DNA of 64,000 nucleotides from Linyphia triangularis (Eukaryota; Arthropoda; Arachnida; Araneae; Linyphiidae), in contig OZ021721.1 in NCBI GenBank assembly GCA_963978545.1, positions 101,081,418 to 101,145,417 of the forward strand, read 5' to 3'. Every line of letters starts with the position of its first letter. Position 1 is the stretch's first letter. Shown here one piece after another: positions 46,890 through 57,984 of the stretch. Under the pieces are notes generated by a model. The model ran no database searches. It was given only the letters and a program-made list of their open reading frames with translations, and was not told the origin of the DNA. The translations under genes were made by a program, and so were the position numbers.

Positions 46890-48710
46890 TGACTATGATT
46901 CTCAATATTTTGAAAAGAAGTACATAACAACATGGAACTCACTTTAAACTGTTAAGGATAAATGACTTTTTTGTAATTTAAGAAAGTAATTTTGTTTGAC
47001 ATTGTTAAAGGGTTTTTATGATTTTGCATATGAAAGGGTGCAGATACAATGCTTATTCCAGCAAAATCAGTTAATTTTTATAAGAATGAAGTACTTCGAA
47101 TCATTCGGACAAAAATGAAATATTTAAACATTTTTCGGAAAAAAAGCAAACATATAAACAAATATTGTTAATGAAATATCACATTTTGTGAAATAAGAAA
47201 TAAAATTAAAAAAAAAAAAACACTACACATATTGATTCACTAAGACTGCTTTAACTAAATTAATATATATTTGAACTTTAGAGTAAAAAAAAAGAGTGAG
47301 TGCGTTGACCTCAATATATGTGTACAGTTTTTTAATAAAAAAATTATTTTCGAATACAAGATAGTTTTTATTATGGCTCTCACAAGATTTTTTTCTTTTC
47401 TTATTTATCATGTAAACTTTCTTTTCTTTTTATTGGTTAAATACGCATCAACAATATTAGTATCAAAATCTACAAAGATTTTCTATATTAATCCAGAATA
47501 AATTTCTTTTAAAATTTTAATAAAATTCTGATTTGGTTAGAAGATTGCTGATACCAAACGGTATGTGTGCTTTATTTATGACAGCATCGAAAGTTTTTTA
47601 TGTGAAAGCGGGCCATAGTTAAACTGGTGTTGTTTAGATCAGTCCACAGTCTGTAGAAATTAGTAAATCTTTTTGAAATTTTGTGTTAGTACTGCAGGGA
47701 AAATCTGGAAACATTTTATAAACATTATCATAAAAATTTTGAAATGAAAACTTAAAGAAATAACTGTTCGGATTTTTGATAATTACGCTTTAAGAACAAC
47801 AATATATTTAAAACTTCATTGGATTTATTTCATTTGTTTTAATATTTCATTTATAAGGAATAGCATGTAAAGCTAACATCATCCATATAAGCCCTTTTTA
47901 CCTTAAAGTTTTATATTTTCCTTTAGTTGCAAAAATTCTCTAAATAGATGGATTTTAATTATACCCAACCTGTACTTTAATATAAGTTTTGAGACTGGTT
48001 TGACATAACTATATGTTTTCTTTTACAAATATGATTTACAGAGAACTTAAATTAAGAAAATGTACTCAAAGCCCATCTTAAACCGTCAACACACAAATCC
48101 TCATATTAAAAATAAAGGGGGGGGGGGGAAGAAAAAAGACTAATACAGAATCAAGAATAATACAGAAAATAACTGCAAGATAATGCACCGGGACAACTTT
48201 AGATTCTGATTAATTTGTTTACCAAGCAGGGAACATATGCCAGATGGTCTTTTAAGAGAAAAATGGACTTCATTTGCATCTTAAATAAGAGAAACCTCGG
48301 AAAACTATCAGGAAATAGCTCAACAATCGACGTCAGATTACTAATCAAAATTTCTAAAATGTTTACTCAATCTGAAAACAGACTACAGAGCACCAAATAT
48401 TGCTCGATCCGGTGACATTTCGCATGGTAGGCGAGTATGAATCTTGAGAGAGAGATTGGAGCATAGCAATATTTAAAAACGTGTTTGGCTATGATCCTCA
48501 ATATTTGGTTTTTTGAAGAAAAAAAAGTTAAAAACTCTATGGAACTCACTTTAAACTGTTAAGGATAAATTACATTTTTATAATTTAAGAAAGTAATTTT
48601 GTTTGGCATTATCAAAAGACTTTTATGATTTTGCATATGAAAGGGTGCATATACAATGGGTTAATCCAGTAAAATCCGTTTATATTTATAAGAATTGAAT
48701 ATTTTATTAT
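46890..48710. repeat. Pair of about 220-bp direct repeats, 1.6 kb apart
   Basis: The segment from 46888 (GTGTTTGACTATGATTCTCA, GGAACTCACTTTAAACTGTT, AAGAAAGTAATTTTGTTTG, CATATGAAAGGGTGCA) recurs from 48480 with small changes. Both lie inside the 4.3-kb hAT element. The DNA between them is A/T-rich and non-coding. Confidence 0.8.
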
Positions 48711-50234
48711 AATCTATTCATATACTGATGGTATTGAATTGAGAGTTACGTTGATGATTGTATAAAATACCAAATATGAGTAAGTGGGATAAATCACTAC
48801 TTCTAATCATTAGGTCAAAAATGAAACATTCAAACATATTTAGAAAAAAAAAAAAGCAAATGTCTAAACTAAAACAAAATGTTAATGATATTACATTTTG
48901 TAAAATAAATAGTAACACAAAAAATATCTTATCATGGTTATATATTACTGTCAATTATCTTGCACTGCCATACCAATCGAAGAAACAAACAATCTAGTTG
49001 TAGACATCGCACGTACACTCCAACTCAAACAAGAAAGAGCATTCCATCACTTCCACCCCAGAGTCGAGGCATTTTAGTAATTTTCAACGCACATGTGAAT
49101 GGTGCAATGTCACGTGCAAGGGAGGGGATAGTATGACCCCTCAAGTTTTATTGCTTTGTCTGTGTCCTTAGTTTCAAGGTCACCCAAAGAAGGGGTCATT
49201 TTTTCCCCCTTCCCTGAGCTGTTTTAAGATTTTTTTGGAGAGAACGAAGGGAAACTTCCTGGTCCCTGGTCCTAATTTAGTGATAGCGTCTTTATCGGAA
49301 CTATAAGTTCTTACAATATTCTGTAGAATTGCAATAATGCTATATACCGATTTGATCAAAGAAATTTTCCTAATTATGAATTAGGCATTTTATTTCCCAA
49401 TTATAATCACAGGTTTTTTCAAAAGTTATTTTAGTGCATAATTTTTTGTACATAGAATGAAGTTTAGGGGGTGCGATGGCATCCCGATATTAAACCTTTA
49501 TAATTAATTGACCTCTGATCAAAAAGTAAACCTACAGAATGCTAATTGCAATCAAAAACGTGCTAGTCTTTGGTCTCATACTCTATACTTCCAAATGAGA
49601 AAATCGTGCTGAAATTGAGAAATTTTTTAATAGTATTGTGAGAAATTTTTTAATTTGAGAATCACACCAGGAATAAAGATTCGTTGACCGGTACATTGCA
49701 GGTCATTACAATCCCGATCTACTCGTCAAGTCTCAAGCCCATTCCTTCTACGGGTAATGAAATAAGAAGCTCAGTTAGGTGGCTTAAAAATCTGTATTAA
49801 TGAGGCATGAAAAATATCAGGAAAAGCTTAGTTTTGTTTGCTGATTTCCATCGAGATTAATATTAAGTAAAAAATGTAATTTCCAAATATTAATGAAATT
49901 TCAATTTTTTTTTACTTTGAACTCACTGGAAACTGCCATTTAAAATTAATTTAGACGAGATACTTCATGGGGGGTGCGACCGCACCCCCCCCCCCCTAAA
50001 TCCGCGCCTGACTGGAACTTTTTTCACATAGCAGGATATCGCGTACAAGTTACAGAATGTGTGGGATTCTTATCACAATACAGGAATATCACATGGAAGT
50101 CGCAATGTGTGACTATGACTTTTACTGCAGCGAAAAACTTCATTGCAGTAACGTAACTGTGGCATAGTGTGTTACTAGGGCAATCACACATAAATGAGAT
50201 GCAATTAAACATTAATTGAAAATTGTGTAAATGG

Positions 50235-50480
50235 GAACTTTAAGCAGTTCATAATTAATTAAATATTATTTACACATTAATTAAATATTATTTACACATT
50301 AATTAAATATCATTTACACATTAATTAAATATTATTTACACAATAATTAAATATTATTTACACAGTAATTAAATATTATTTACATATTAATTATATTAAT
50401 TAACAATTAATTAAACTTTAATTATAGTTTACACATTCAGTAACAAAATTAACCGTCTATTAAACATTAATAAACAATTA
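50235..50480. repeat. AT-rich 24-bp minisatellite
   Basis: About six head-to-tail copies of TAATTAAATATTATTTACAC with AT between, then decaying variants to about 50480. It lies just to the right of the 4.3-kb hAT element. Confidence 0.85.
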
Positions 50481-51251
50481 ATTAAACGTTATTTCCTACT
50501 TCCACTTTTATACCAGACTCATTTTCATTTCAATCGGCAAAAGGATTTTAAAAGAAACTTAATCAAATTTCCTGGCTACGGCTACCATCTATTAAAATAA
50601 AAAGAATAATTTCACTCTCTTCGCTTTGAATCTCAGTAGACAAATAAAATAAGCAACTCATACAATGTATTTGATTCGGGTACGCTTTCACTGGTTGAAG
50701 ACACCTCAACAGTAAGTCGCCACAAAATTATAATAGGCACAGGTACGATTTCATACAAATTACAGGTAGTGAAAATTTAATTATCTGGAAAGAAAGGTCC
50801 ATGGCTAGACAATGGGTGAAAGAAAATGAAAGAAATGAGAACAATTTAATAGCGATGAATAATTGCATTTCGAATTTTAATAACAGGAAAGACAGTGCAA
50901 CGACTGATGCACACTTCTTCAAAGGTTCCTTTGCTAAAAACACGTTTCATGGGAGTAAACTTGAGCGAAGATACGCCTGATAGAGTGCATTCCACTAGTA
51001 GGCTGGCTTTTGGCGGCCTTTTGACTTTGTCATTGAACTTGAATTGGAGTTAGCAAATATTTCAATGAACTCATGTATGATGAAATAGTGGTATGGAAAC
51101 AAATGAACATAGCAGGACTAGTTCAGACAACTGCTTCAAATTTTAAAGTTTGAGGTTAAAAGAATCTTGACAGGGAGCATTTAAGCATTGGGGAAGGCGT
51201 ATTTTCTTTGAGATTAAAGTATTTCGAAGGATATTGTGCAATTAGTAATTT
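50481..51251. other. Spacer, no supported gene
   Basis: Balanced to AT-rich DNA with short frames only (50728-50943 minus). No domain or RNA gene recognised. Confidence 0.4.
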
Positions 51252-51432
51252 ATTGAGTTCAGTGGCGTACTGGGACGCGAAAGCGGCTCCGTGAATTTTA
51301 GATTTATGTCGTCCCAAATTTTTTGTAATATTTTAATTAATCAAATATTAGTAATTATTGTTAATAATAAAATAATTCCAACAATTAACTAATTGTAAAA
51401 ATCAGTATATTTTATTATTTAAATATTTATAT

Positions 51433-51895
51433 TGTTATGAATTTTTCCACTGATTCAATGATGGCACAGTTTTTCAGACAAAAACTAGTATTTATTCTCT
51501 TCAGAAAACTCACAAAATTCCTTCACAGATAACAGTGCAATCACTATTAATCTTCAATACAAGCTTCAACAAGAACAGCTTCGAATACAGCGATTATACA
51601 AGCTCACTCCAATAGGTCAACAAAGCGGTCAGCTTTCAACGAAGTCCGAAGTCAATCTGAAAACTTTCCCGATCTCCCGATCTTTATATACTTGGCGCGA
51701 GAGAATTTCGTGAAATTTCCAGCCAATTCGTCGGAAAAGAAACGTTTCGAAATTTCTCGATTGCTTTAGGTGTTGCCACCTTTTCCTAACCTGTATAATA
51801 GCTGTTAATAAATAAAATAAGACAAAAATAAATTACAATAGAATTTTAAAATAATACGTCACTATTTACACTATATACAGACAATTTGTGCAACA
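51433..51895 (-). repeat. Gypsy copy B 3' LTR
   Basis: Contains a TATA-like TATATAAA (minus strand, 51683-51690) and an AATAAA polyadenylation signal (51491-51496), giving a conventional U3-R-U5 layout. It directly follows the polypurine tract. Confidence 0.92.
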
Positions 51896-51955
51896 TTTCC
51901 CCCTTCTTAAAGACTGCACGTCCCGGGCAGTGAAGTCCTTAAGAGGAAAGGTCAT

Positions 51956-52795
51956 TCAATAACTTCTATCATAATATGGGGCTAGCCTATTGTAATGTAC
52001 AACTCTAAGTTTACAGGAGGGTGTCCGTTGAATCCTTACCACGACATCGTTGATCTTCTTAAGGACCACATACGGCCCTTCCCAGTTCATCTGGAGCTTA
52101 AGGGAGAGTCCTTTCCGACGTTCAGGATTCCATAACCACACCTTGTAACCTTCCTGGAATGAACGTTCCGTGGCCTTGGCATCGTAGCGGACCTTCATGC
52201 GCTCCGTCATGATGTTGATTCTTTCTCTGGCGAACCGATGTACGGCTTCCAAACGTGCCTGGAGATCATCTAGATACTGGACAGGCGAGGAAGGAGGGTC
52301 CGATGGTCGTCCAAAGAGGAGGTTGCAAGGGAGCCAAAGGTCTCTTCCAAACATCTTTCGAGATGGAGAAAATCCGGTGGTCTCGTGAGTTGCACTCCAG
52401 TATGCCAACAGAAACGGTGAAAGTATCTGATCCCCATCTTGCTGGTTACAGGATTTTGAGATTGGTTGTTGATAAGAGAACGCCCGTGTTCCAGATTTGA
52501 ACTTCATTTTAGATGAACGTAGTCTGCTCTCTGGACATGAACTTCCGGAAAGAGCGTTCCCATTCTCATTCAACCGAGCATCATCTTCAGTAAGATTTTC
52601 CGTGATTATGTCCGAATCATCCGCGTGTGCAACTGATAGATCCCGGGACCTCCATTCGATGCTTGTAACAGGAGCACGGATGTCGATTCCCTCTTCACTA
52701 ACTTTGTCCATTCCCACACGAACCACTTCCTGGGAGGGTTTCATCAACGTTGCTTTCTTCGGTTCTCTTTCCGGGGCTGGAGAGGTACTTTTCAT
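51956..52795 (-). CDS. Gypsy copy B linker fused to integrase C-terminal domain
   Basis: This 279-residue frame begins with the Pro/Glu-rich linker found after protease (MKPSQEVVRVGMDKVSEE at about residues 18-36, GNALSG near 88-93). A short unfamiliar stretch follows, then SPFLLAYWSATHETTGFSPS, where integrase sequence resumes after the catalytic core. The C-terminal part has ERINIMTERMKVRYDAKAT, VWLWNPERRKGLSLKLQ and the GPY/F-type motif WEGPYVVLKKINDVVVRIQ. The DDE core and all of RT are missing. The frame overlaps the protease frame by about 98 bp in another register. Confidence 0.88.
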   Translation of the reverse strand: MKSTSPAPEREPKKATLMKPSQEVVRVGMDKVSEEGIDIRAPVTSIEWRSRDLSVAHADDSDIITENLTEDDARLNENGNALSGSSCPESRLRSSKMKFKSGTRAFSYQQPISKSCNQQDGDQILSPFLLAYWSATHETTGFSPSRKMFGRDLWLPCNLLFGRPSDPPSSPVQYLDDLQARLEAVHRFARERINIMTERMKVRYDAKATERSFQEGYKVWLWNPERRKGLSLKLQMNWEGPYVVLKKINDVVVRIQRTPSCKLRVVHYNRLAPYYDRSY

Positions 52796-53219
52796 AGATG
52801 GTGGACTCTTCAGGATTCTCTATGACATTGTCTTCATGAGCCATAATCCGATATACGCACAGCTCTTTCATGTCTAGATCGTGCAAAGGAACTTCATCTC
52901 TCCATGTTTGCAGCTTGCTTTTCTCAAAATTCAGCGTAATTCCATTTTTCTTCAAAAAGTCTAGTCCGAGTATGTACGGATCTATAATTTCGGCAACATA
53001 AACAGTGTGCTTGTAGGTGTTAAATCCAAGGGCAATGTTCACTTCCAATTTCCCATTCACAGAGATATTACCTCCGGACACAGTTTGTAGCGAAACAGAG
53101 GGCGCTGTGTAGAGGAGTCGGCTGTTCAGGCGACGAGCCACGTCCGTCCTTACGATCGTTATGTTCGCTCCCGAATCGACGATTAGACAACATAGAGTTC
53201 CGTTGATCTCCCCCTTCAC
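52698..53219 (-). CDS. Gypsy copy B aspartic protease
   Basis: This 173-residue frame has the retropepsin active site LIVDSGANITIV with catalytic Asp15 and the second hallmark DPYILGLDFLKKNGITLNF near residues 80-100. The first residues are probably preceded by Gag-protease linker codons upstream of the Met (up to about 53350, where RFHVSSRQG-type text is readable). It would process Gag. Its last 30 residues are a frameshifted reading of the linker. Confidence 0.88.
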   Translation of the reverse strand: MKGEINGTLCCLIVDSGANITIVRTDVARRLNSRLLYTAPSVSLQTVSGGNISVNGKLEVNIALGFNTYKHTVYVAEIIDPYILGLDFLKKNGITLNFEKSKLQTWRDEVPLHDLDMKELCVYRIMAHEDNVIENPEESTIYEKYLSSPGKRTEESNVDETLPGSGSCGNGQS

Positions 53220-53355
53220 GAATAAACCCTGGTTTAATCCTTGTCGGGATGAAACGTGGAAACGATTGGTCGGGGCTTCACCTGTTCTACATTGCAGCTT
53301 CTGCCCTGCGAGATGGCATCTTCTTAGATTCAGTTGTTGAGATTCCTTGGTAGTG

Positions 53356-54261
53356 TTATTTATCCCTTCTCTTTTTCAAATCAAGGCAGTTACGTCGTAG
53401 ATGCCCTTCCCGTTTGCAGTGCCAGCAAATGACTCTGGTCCTTCGATCCCTGGCTCTGGGATAGTTTCTCATCATTCTATCAATTTTGCTTTCCAGTTCT
53501 TGAAACTTCTTTGTGAAAAGTTCAGAGGAATCGTCTGTCAATGTTCCACGTATGAAACGCCGATCTTTTCTAGAAGCTTGCTGTGCTGCTTCCACTCTCA
53601 TTGCATAGACGAGGGTGGACTTCAGATCTTTGCTGTCTGACATCCTGGTAGCTTGCTGTATATCGGGATCTTTGATGGCATCCACAAAATACTGAAGAGA
53701 CAGATTATCTCGTACGTCCGAAGGACAGTCTGGGAAAGCGAGGAGCAACAGTCTTTCTATATCTGACGCCAATTCTTGAAAAGTTTCATTGGCCCTTTGC
53801 TGTCTCACTTTCAATTGCAGTCTGTTGTAATCCTTTAGATGCTGCTCCTCAAACCTTAACTCCAACGCAATTGCCAGCGCCACGAATTCTCCCCGCTTCT
53901 CTTCAGGTAGTGTCTGTAAAATGTCAGCAGCTTCACCTTGAAAAGATGCTGCGAGTTGGAATGCTTTCGAAGTATCGTCCCAACCATTCGCAGAAGCAAT
54001 AATTTCAAACTGCGTTTGATAAACGCGCAAAGACGACCTCCCATCAAAAGTGACTACTTTGATGTTGGAAAGTGACGCATTGAAGGGAGTGAAAACATTA
54101 TCCCATTTAGGCGTTGCAACGGTCATAACTTCCCCCGTTTCAATTTTCCGTAGTCTTTCTTCAACAGCGTCATGAAACTTTTCCTGCTCCTCTTTCATGG
54201 TGGAAACCTTTTCGATTTTATTCCTCACAGTCACAAGATCTTCTTTCACCTTTTCTCCCAA
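53356..54261 (-). CDS. gag: Gypsy copy B Gag, capsid and zinc knuckle
   Basis: This 301-residue open frame starts with a coiled-coil end, contains the capsid-like domain (NIKVVTFDGRSSLRVYQTQF, AFQLAASFQGEAADILQTLP, FPDCPSDVRDNLSLQYFVDA) and ends with one zinc knuckle at Cys279, Cys282, His287 and Cys292. It binds and packages element RNA. It is the best-preserved gag in the window and shows what copy A lost through stops. Confidence 0.9.
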   Translation of the reverse strand: MGEKVKEDLVTVRNKIEKVSTMKEEQEKFHDAVEERLRKIETGEVMTVATPKWDNVFTPFNASLSNIKVVTFDGRSSLRVYQTQFEIIASANGWDDTSKAFQLAASFQGEAADILQTLPEEKRGEFVALAIALELRFEEQHLKDYNRLQLKVRQQRANETFQELASDIERLLLLAFPDCPSDVRDNLSLQYFVDAIKDPDIQQATRMSDSKDLKSTLVYAMRVEAAQQASRKDRRFIRGTLTDDSSELFTKKFQELESKIDRMMRNYPRARDRRTRVICWHCKREGHLRRNCLDLKKRRDK

Positions 54262-54303
54262 GCAGTCAACTTTCCCATTAATCGCCTAAAAACTCTCACT
54301 GAT

Positions 54304-54633
54304 TTATTTTCTTACTTCACTCAGAACCTCTTCTTTTACCGATTGTAGAACACTTGTAGTAGTCTCTATTATCGTAGATTTCACCATTGTAGCCAGTTCT
54401 GATTTCATTTCTTCTTTAATCCCAATTATAGCTGCTGATGTGGATTCTCGGCAGGCTTTCATTTCCGTAGTTGCAGATTCTTGGCCGGTGGCGATTGCAG
54501 CGGCGAGTTCGGCGTTAGTCGTTTCTTGGCGGGCTTGACCGGCGGCTATGGTATCCTGTTGGGCCTTCATTCCAGCAATCATTTCCATCAACTGCTTCAT
54601 TTGGTCTTCCATCATTCCTCTAGTAGTCGGCAT
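54304..54633 (-). CDS. Gypsy copy B Gag N-terminal coiled coil
   Basis: The start MPTTRGMMEDQMKQLMEM lies 33 bp after the LTR and just past the primer-binding site, so it is the likely translation start. The 109 residues are Ala/Glu/Gln/Lys-rich with heptad-like spacing. A stop at 54304 separates it from the main gag frame at 54261; copy A is open across the equivalent position in a shifted frame. Confidence 0.88.
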   Translation of the reverse strand: MPTTRGMMEDQMKQLMEMIAGMKAQQDTIAAGQARQETTNAELAAAIATGQESATTEMKACRESTSAAIIGIKEEMKSELATMVKSTIIETTTSVLQSVKEEVLSEVRK

Positions 54634-54665
54634 TCAAGATGACTAAATCCCACTTCTGACACCAC

Positions 54666-55129
54666 TGTTATGAACTTTTCCACTGAGGCAATGATGGCAC
54701 AGTTTTTCAGACAAAAACTAGTATTTATTCTCTTCAGAAAACTCACAAAATTCATTCACAGATAACAGTGCAATCACTATTAATCTTCAATACAAGCTTC
54801 AACAAGAACAGCTTCTAATACAGCGATTATACAAGCTCACTCCAATAGGTCAACAAAGCGGTCAGCTTTCAACGAAGTCCGAAGTCAATCTGAAAACTTT
54901 CCCGATCTCCCGATCTTTATATACTTGGCGCGAGAGAATATTCGTGAAATTTCCAGCCAATTCGTCGGAAAAGAAACGTCTTAAAATTTCTCGATTGCTT
55001 TAGGTGTTGCCACCTTTTCCTAACCTGTATAATCGCTGTTAATAAATAAAATAAGACAAAAATAAATTACAATAGAATTTTAAAATAATACGTCACTATT
55101 TACACTATATACAGACAATTTGTGCAACA
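54666..55129 (-). repeat. Gypsy copy B 5' LTR
   Basis: 464 bp, nearly identical to the LTR at 51433-51895. It provides the promoter and is followed by a one-base spacer and the primer-binding site complementary to a tRNA 3' end (the tRNA species is not certain). Confidence 0.92.
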
Positions 55130-55661
55130 ATATATAATAATTATTTTCAATAATTAGGCTTATTATAGTTTTCAATAATTTTAAAGTTTTAATATTTTTA
55201 ATAATTGAACTGTTTTAGTAATTGGTTTAATTACATCAAATTGTCTCAACTATTTATAACTTCTTTGAGTGAATTTGGTTTCTATAAACCATTTATTGTT
55301 TGTTGCAAAAACTAAATAAAAGAAATGCAAATTACAAATTAAAGAACGTCCAGGTTATTGTAAAATTATATCCGAAATGATAATATATATTTTACCATAA
55401 AAGTTATAAAATAAGTAAAAACTCGTAATACTATATTATATAAATCTTAGTGCATTTATTTTTTATTTTAAATATAAAATTGAATGCATTGGGGTTTTTT
55501 TTTTTCAAAAAAGTTAAGGAAAGCAGCTACTTTATATAGAAAAAAAAAAAGGAAAAGCTGAAAAAAAAAATAATAATTTTCATACCGGCCTGACCCATTT
55601 TTTACTGACACTGACCGGCCCGGTGATTGCACCGGACAACCCTATGGCCAGTACGCTCCTG

Positions 55662-55914
55662 ATTGAGTTTGTTTTTAACCGTATTGTATTTAAGGGTCTC
55701 AATGATCAAGTTATAAACTTTGACGAAAAACGGAAAATGAAATATCCGTTGTCAAAACAACTCACCCTGACAATTGAGAACAGGTTGAAGGTAAATATAA
55801 ACTAGTTCAAGCAAGCTCCGTTTGGATGCCGATAAATTCATTGCCACGAAGAAATCATTGAAGTGTGAAGACAAAGGATGAGTCAAACTGGATAAAAATA
55901 CTGACTGGAGTAGG
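55662..55914. other. Spacer
   Basis: A 60-codon frame at 55623-55805 starts inside the hAT end and has no domain. Confidence 0.35.
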
Positions 55915-56458
55915 GTAAAGAACGAGAGTGGATGGAATTTTTCAGTATTGTTCTTCTGTATTTACAAAAAGTGTTTGTTGGAAATAAGGATGCCTTTCTG
56001 AAAGTAGAATTCGGTTATTGGAATATTTCAAGTTTCTTTATTATGGTGAGGGGAAGGGATAATCGAGAGTGGGTAGACTTTTTTCCCGTTTTGTACTTCT
56101 AAATTTCAAATTTCAAAGAAGCGTTTGTTGAGACTACGGGTATTTTGTAGTACCATATTTCAAAGATTTCTTAGGAGGGTGAAGGAGGGGGGGATTTAGA
56201 GAGTGAATGGATAACTATCAGTGTTGTACATTGTAGTTCTGGTTCTGGATTTCTAAAAAAGGTCTTGCTGGAAATAGAGGAAATTTTCCGAGAGCAAAGT
56301 AGTGCCAGTTTTTTGGTATTTCTATGATTCTTTATTGAGAGGAGAGGGGGAGGGGGGAGGAGAGAAGAGCCCGAGAGTGGATCGATTTTGTTCCCGTATT
56401 CTACTTTTGAATTTCATACGTCCAAGGAGGGTTTGTTGGGAATAAGGGTACTTTTGTA

Positions 56459-56966
56459 TACTAAACTTCAACTTAACTTGATATCACTAGACGGTAGATC
56501 GTCACAGTGCTCATAGACAGTTTATACATTTTGGCGGCTTGAAAGTATAATGCTCGCCAAACCATATAGCCTTTTGTTCGACAAATGGGATTGACAGGAA
56601 TACTGTATCACCCCGTTCCCTTTTCATTTTTTCCCCGTCCCACATGAAAAAATCACGCTAGGAAACTCAGCCCAAAAATCCATTTAGTAGAGTGAAGACA
56701 TAATTCTCGCCAAACCTTATAGCCTTTTGTTCTCTACAGGGTTGCTAGGCTGAGTTTCCTAGCGTGATTTTTTCTTGTGGGACGGGAGAAGAATGAAAAG
56801 GGAATGGGGAGATACAGTATTCCTGTCAGTCCCGTTTGTCGAACAAAAGGCTATAAGGTTTGGCGATAATTATGTCTTCACTCTGATAAAATGGATTAAT
56901 TGCCTATGAGCACGTTGAAGATCTATCGTCTAGTGATGTCACGTTTAGTTGGAGTTTAGTATAGTA
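56459..56966. mobile_element. Foldback MITE, about 230-bp arms
   Basis: The left arm has TACTAAACTTCAACTTAA, ATCACTAGACGGTAGATCGT, CGCCAAACCATATAGCCTTT, TGTTCGACAAATGGG and GAAAAAATCACGCTAGGAAA. The right arm from about 56740 carries these in reverse complement. A short loop (about 56672-56740) repeats part of the arm, CGCCAAACCTTATAGCCTTT. TA lies at each border. Confidence 0.8.
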
Positions 56967-57159
56967 CCAACTAATCGGTATTTTTAAAGAAGCATGGGTG
57001 TGGGGAAGGGGGGGGGGGAGAGATAGAGAGTGGATGGATATCTTCTTGTATTGTACTATTGTACATTTTAGTTTTGAATTTCAAAAGGGTAGAAAAAAGG
57101 CACTTTTCGTAAAGTAAAGTAAGTACCAGGTTATCGGCTTTTTTAAAAGATTTTTTATT

Positions 57160-57335
57160 AAGAGGAAAGGGGAGGGAGATAGAGAGGGGGAGGGAGTTGG
57201 AGAGGGGGAGGGAGATAGGGGAGGGAGATAGGGGAGGGAGATAGAGAGGGGGAGGGAGATAGAGAGGGGGAGGGAGATAGAGAGAGGGAGGGAGATAGGG
57301 GAGGGAGATAGGGGAGGGAGATAGAGAGGGATGGA
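57160..57335. repeat. GA-rich polypurine minisatellite
   Basis: About ten units of GGGAGGGAGATAGAGAGG and shorter variants. The minus-strand Ser/Pro/Leu frames are artefacts. The strand asymmetry could favour triplex or G-quadruplex structure. Confidence 0.85.
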
Positions 57336-57984
57336 TATCTTCCCGTTTTGTACATTGTACTTCTGAATATCAAGTGTTGACTTCAAAGTGTTTGTTGGAA
57401 TGAGGAGTACTTTTCTGAGAAAAAAGTAGCTCACAGTTATCGGTATTTCTTTAAGTTAATTTTAAGAAGGGAGCGGGCGTGATATAGAGTGGATGGATTT
57501 TTCCCGTATTGCACTTCTGAAATTCAAACAAGTGTTTGTTGAGAAGAGGGGTACTTTTCTAAAAGGATATTTTTTTTTACTATTTTAGCTTAAGCTAAAA
57601 CATTTGAAATCTTATATTTTCTGCAAGAATCTTAAGCTTTTTTTTTTTTTTTTTCTGCAAGAATTAAATAGAATTAATTTTTCATTTATGTTTCTTAGTA
57701 TTTTCTAAAGAGATTTGGATTGCGAAAGCATATTTAATATTTTATGCCCCCTTTAAAAATATTTTTTTGTGTGTAAAACTATACATATTGAGCTTTTAAA
57801 GTCTAAATTATATGTTTGGACATATACATTGTAAATTTTATACTGTTTATATTCTAAGTATTTTTAAATTTCTAAAATTTTCAAACATTATTATTATTAT
57901 TATTATTATTTTTTTTTTTTTTTTTTTTTTCTTCTTTCTTTTTTTTTTTTTCATTTTTCTGAAATCTAAATATGTGTTTTTACT

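Larger units (their letters stand above)
45726..50010. mobile_element. 4.3-kb hAT-type element, non-coding
   Basis: The left end CAGGGGCGGATTTAGAGGTC and the right end, inward on the minus strand, CAGGCGCGGATTTAGGGGGG are inverted repeats, both followed by GGGGTGCG. A perfect 8-bp target duplication, ACTGGAAC, lies at 45718-45725 and 50011-50018. No transposase domain is readable. It contains an R1 copy and a pair of internal direct repeats. Confidence 0.9.
51433..55129 (-). mobile_element. Ty3/Gypsy element copy B, complete ends, internally deleted
   Basis: Two LTRs of 463 and 464 bp (51433-51895 and 54666-55129) begin TGTTGCACAAATTG and end ATAACA on the minus strand. They differ by about nine substitutions and one 1-bp indel by eye. 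A 4-bp ATAT duplication flanks them. The primer-binding site TGGTGTCAGAAGTGGGAT is at 54647-54664 and the polypurine tract AAGAAGGGGGAAA at 51896-51908. Internally only gag, protease, a linker and the integrase C-terminus are present; RT, RNase H and the integrase core are missing. Confidence 0.93.
51260..55661. mobile_element. hAT MITE carrying Gypsy copy B
   Basis: The left end CAGTGGCGTACTGGGACG and the right end, inward on the minus strand, CAGGAGCGTACTGGCCATAG are inverted repeats. An 8-bp target duplication, ATTGAGTT, lies at 51252-51259 and 55662-55669. Without the nested Gypsy element it is about 700 bp, A/T-rich and non-coding. A related end sequence is at 61402-61490. Confidence 0.9.
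55915..57580. repeat. Degenerate tandem array, interrupted by a foldback
   Basis: Units of roughly 130-300 bp recur with the order GAGAGTGGATGGA, TTTTCCCGTATTGTACTTCT, GTGTTTGTTG, ACTTTTCTG, then a TTATCGGTATTTCT block and a GGAGGGGGAG tract. Units are visible near 55930, 56070, 56195, 56360, 57020, 57310 and 57485. A foldback (56459-56966) splits the array. Confidence 0.7.

Noticed and set aside
57081..57434. Ser-Pro-Leu-rich minus-strand frame
   Set aside because: Translation of a GA-rich minisatellite.
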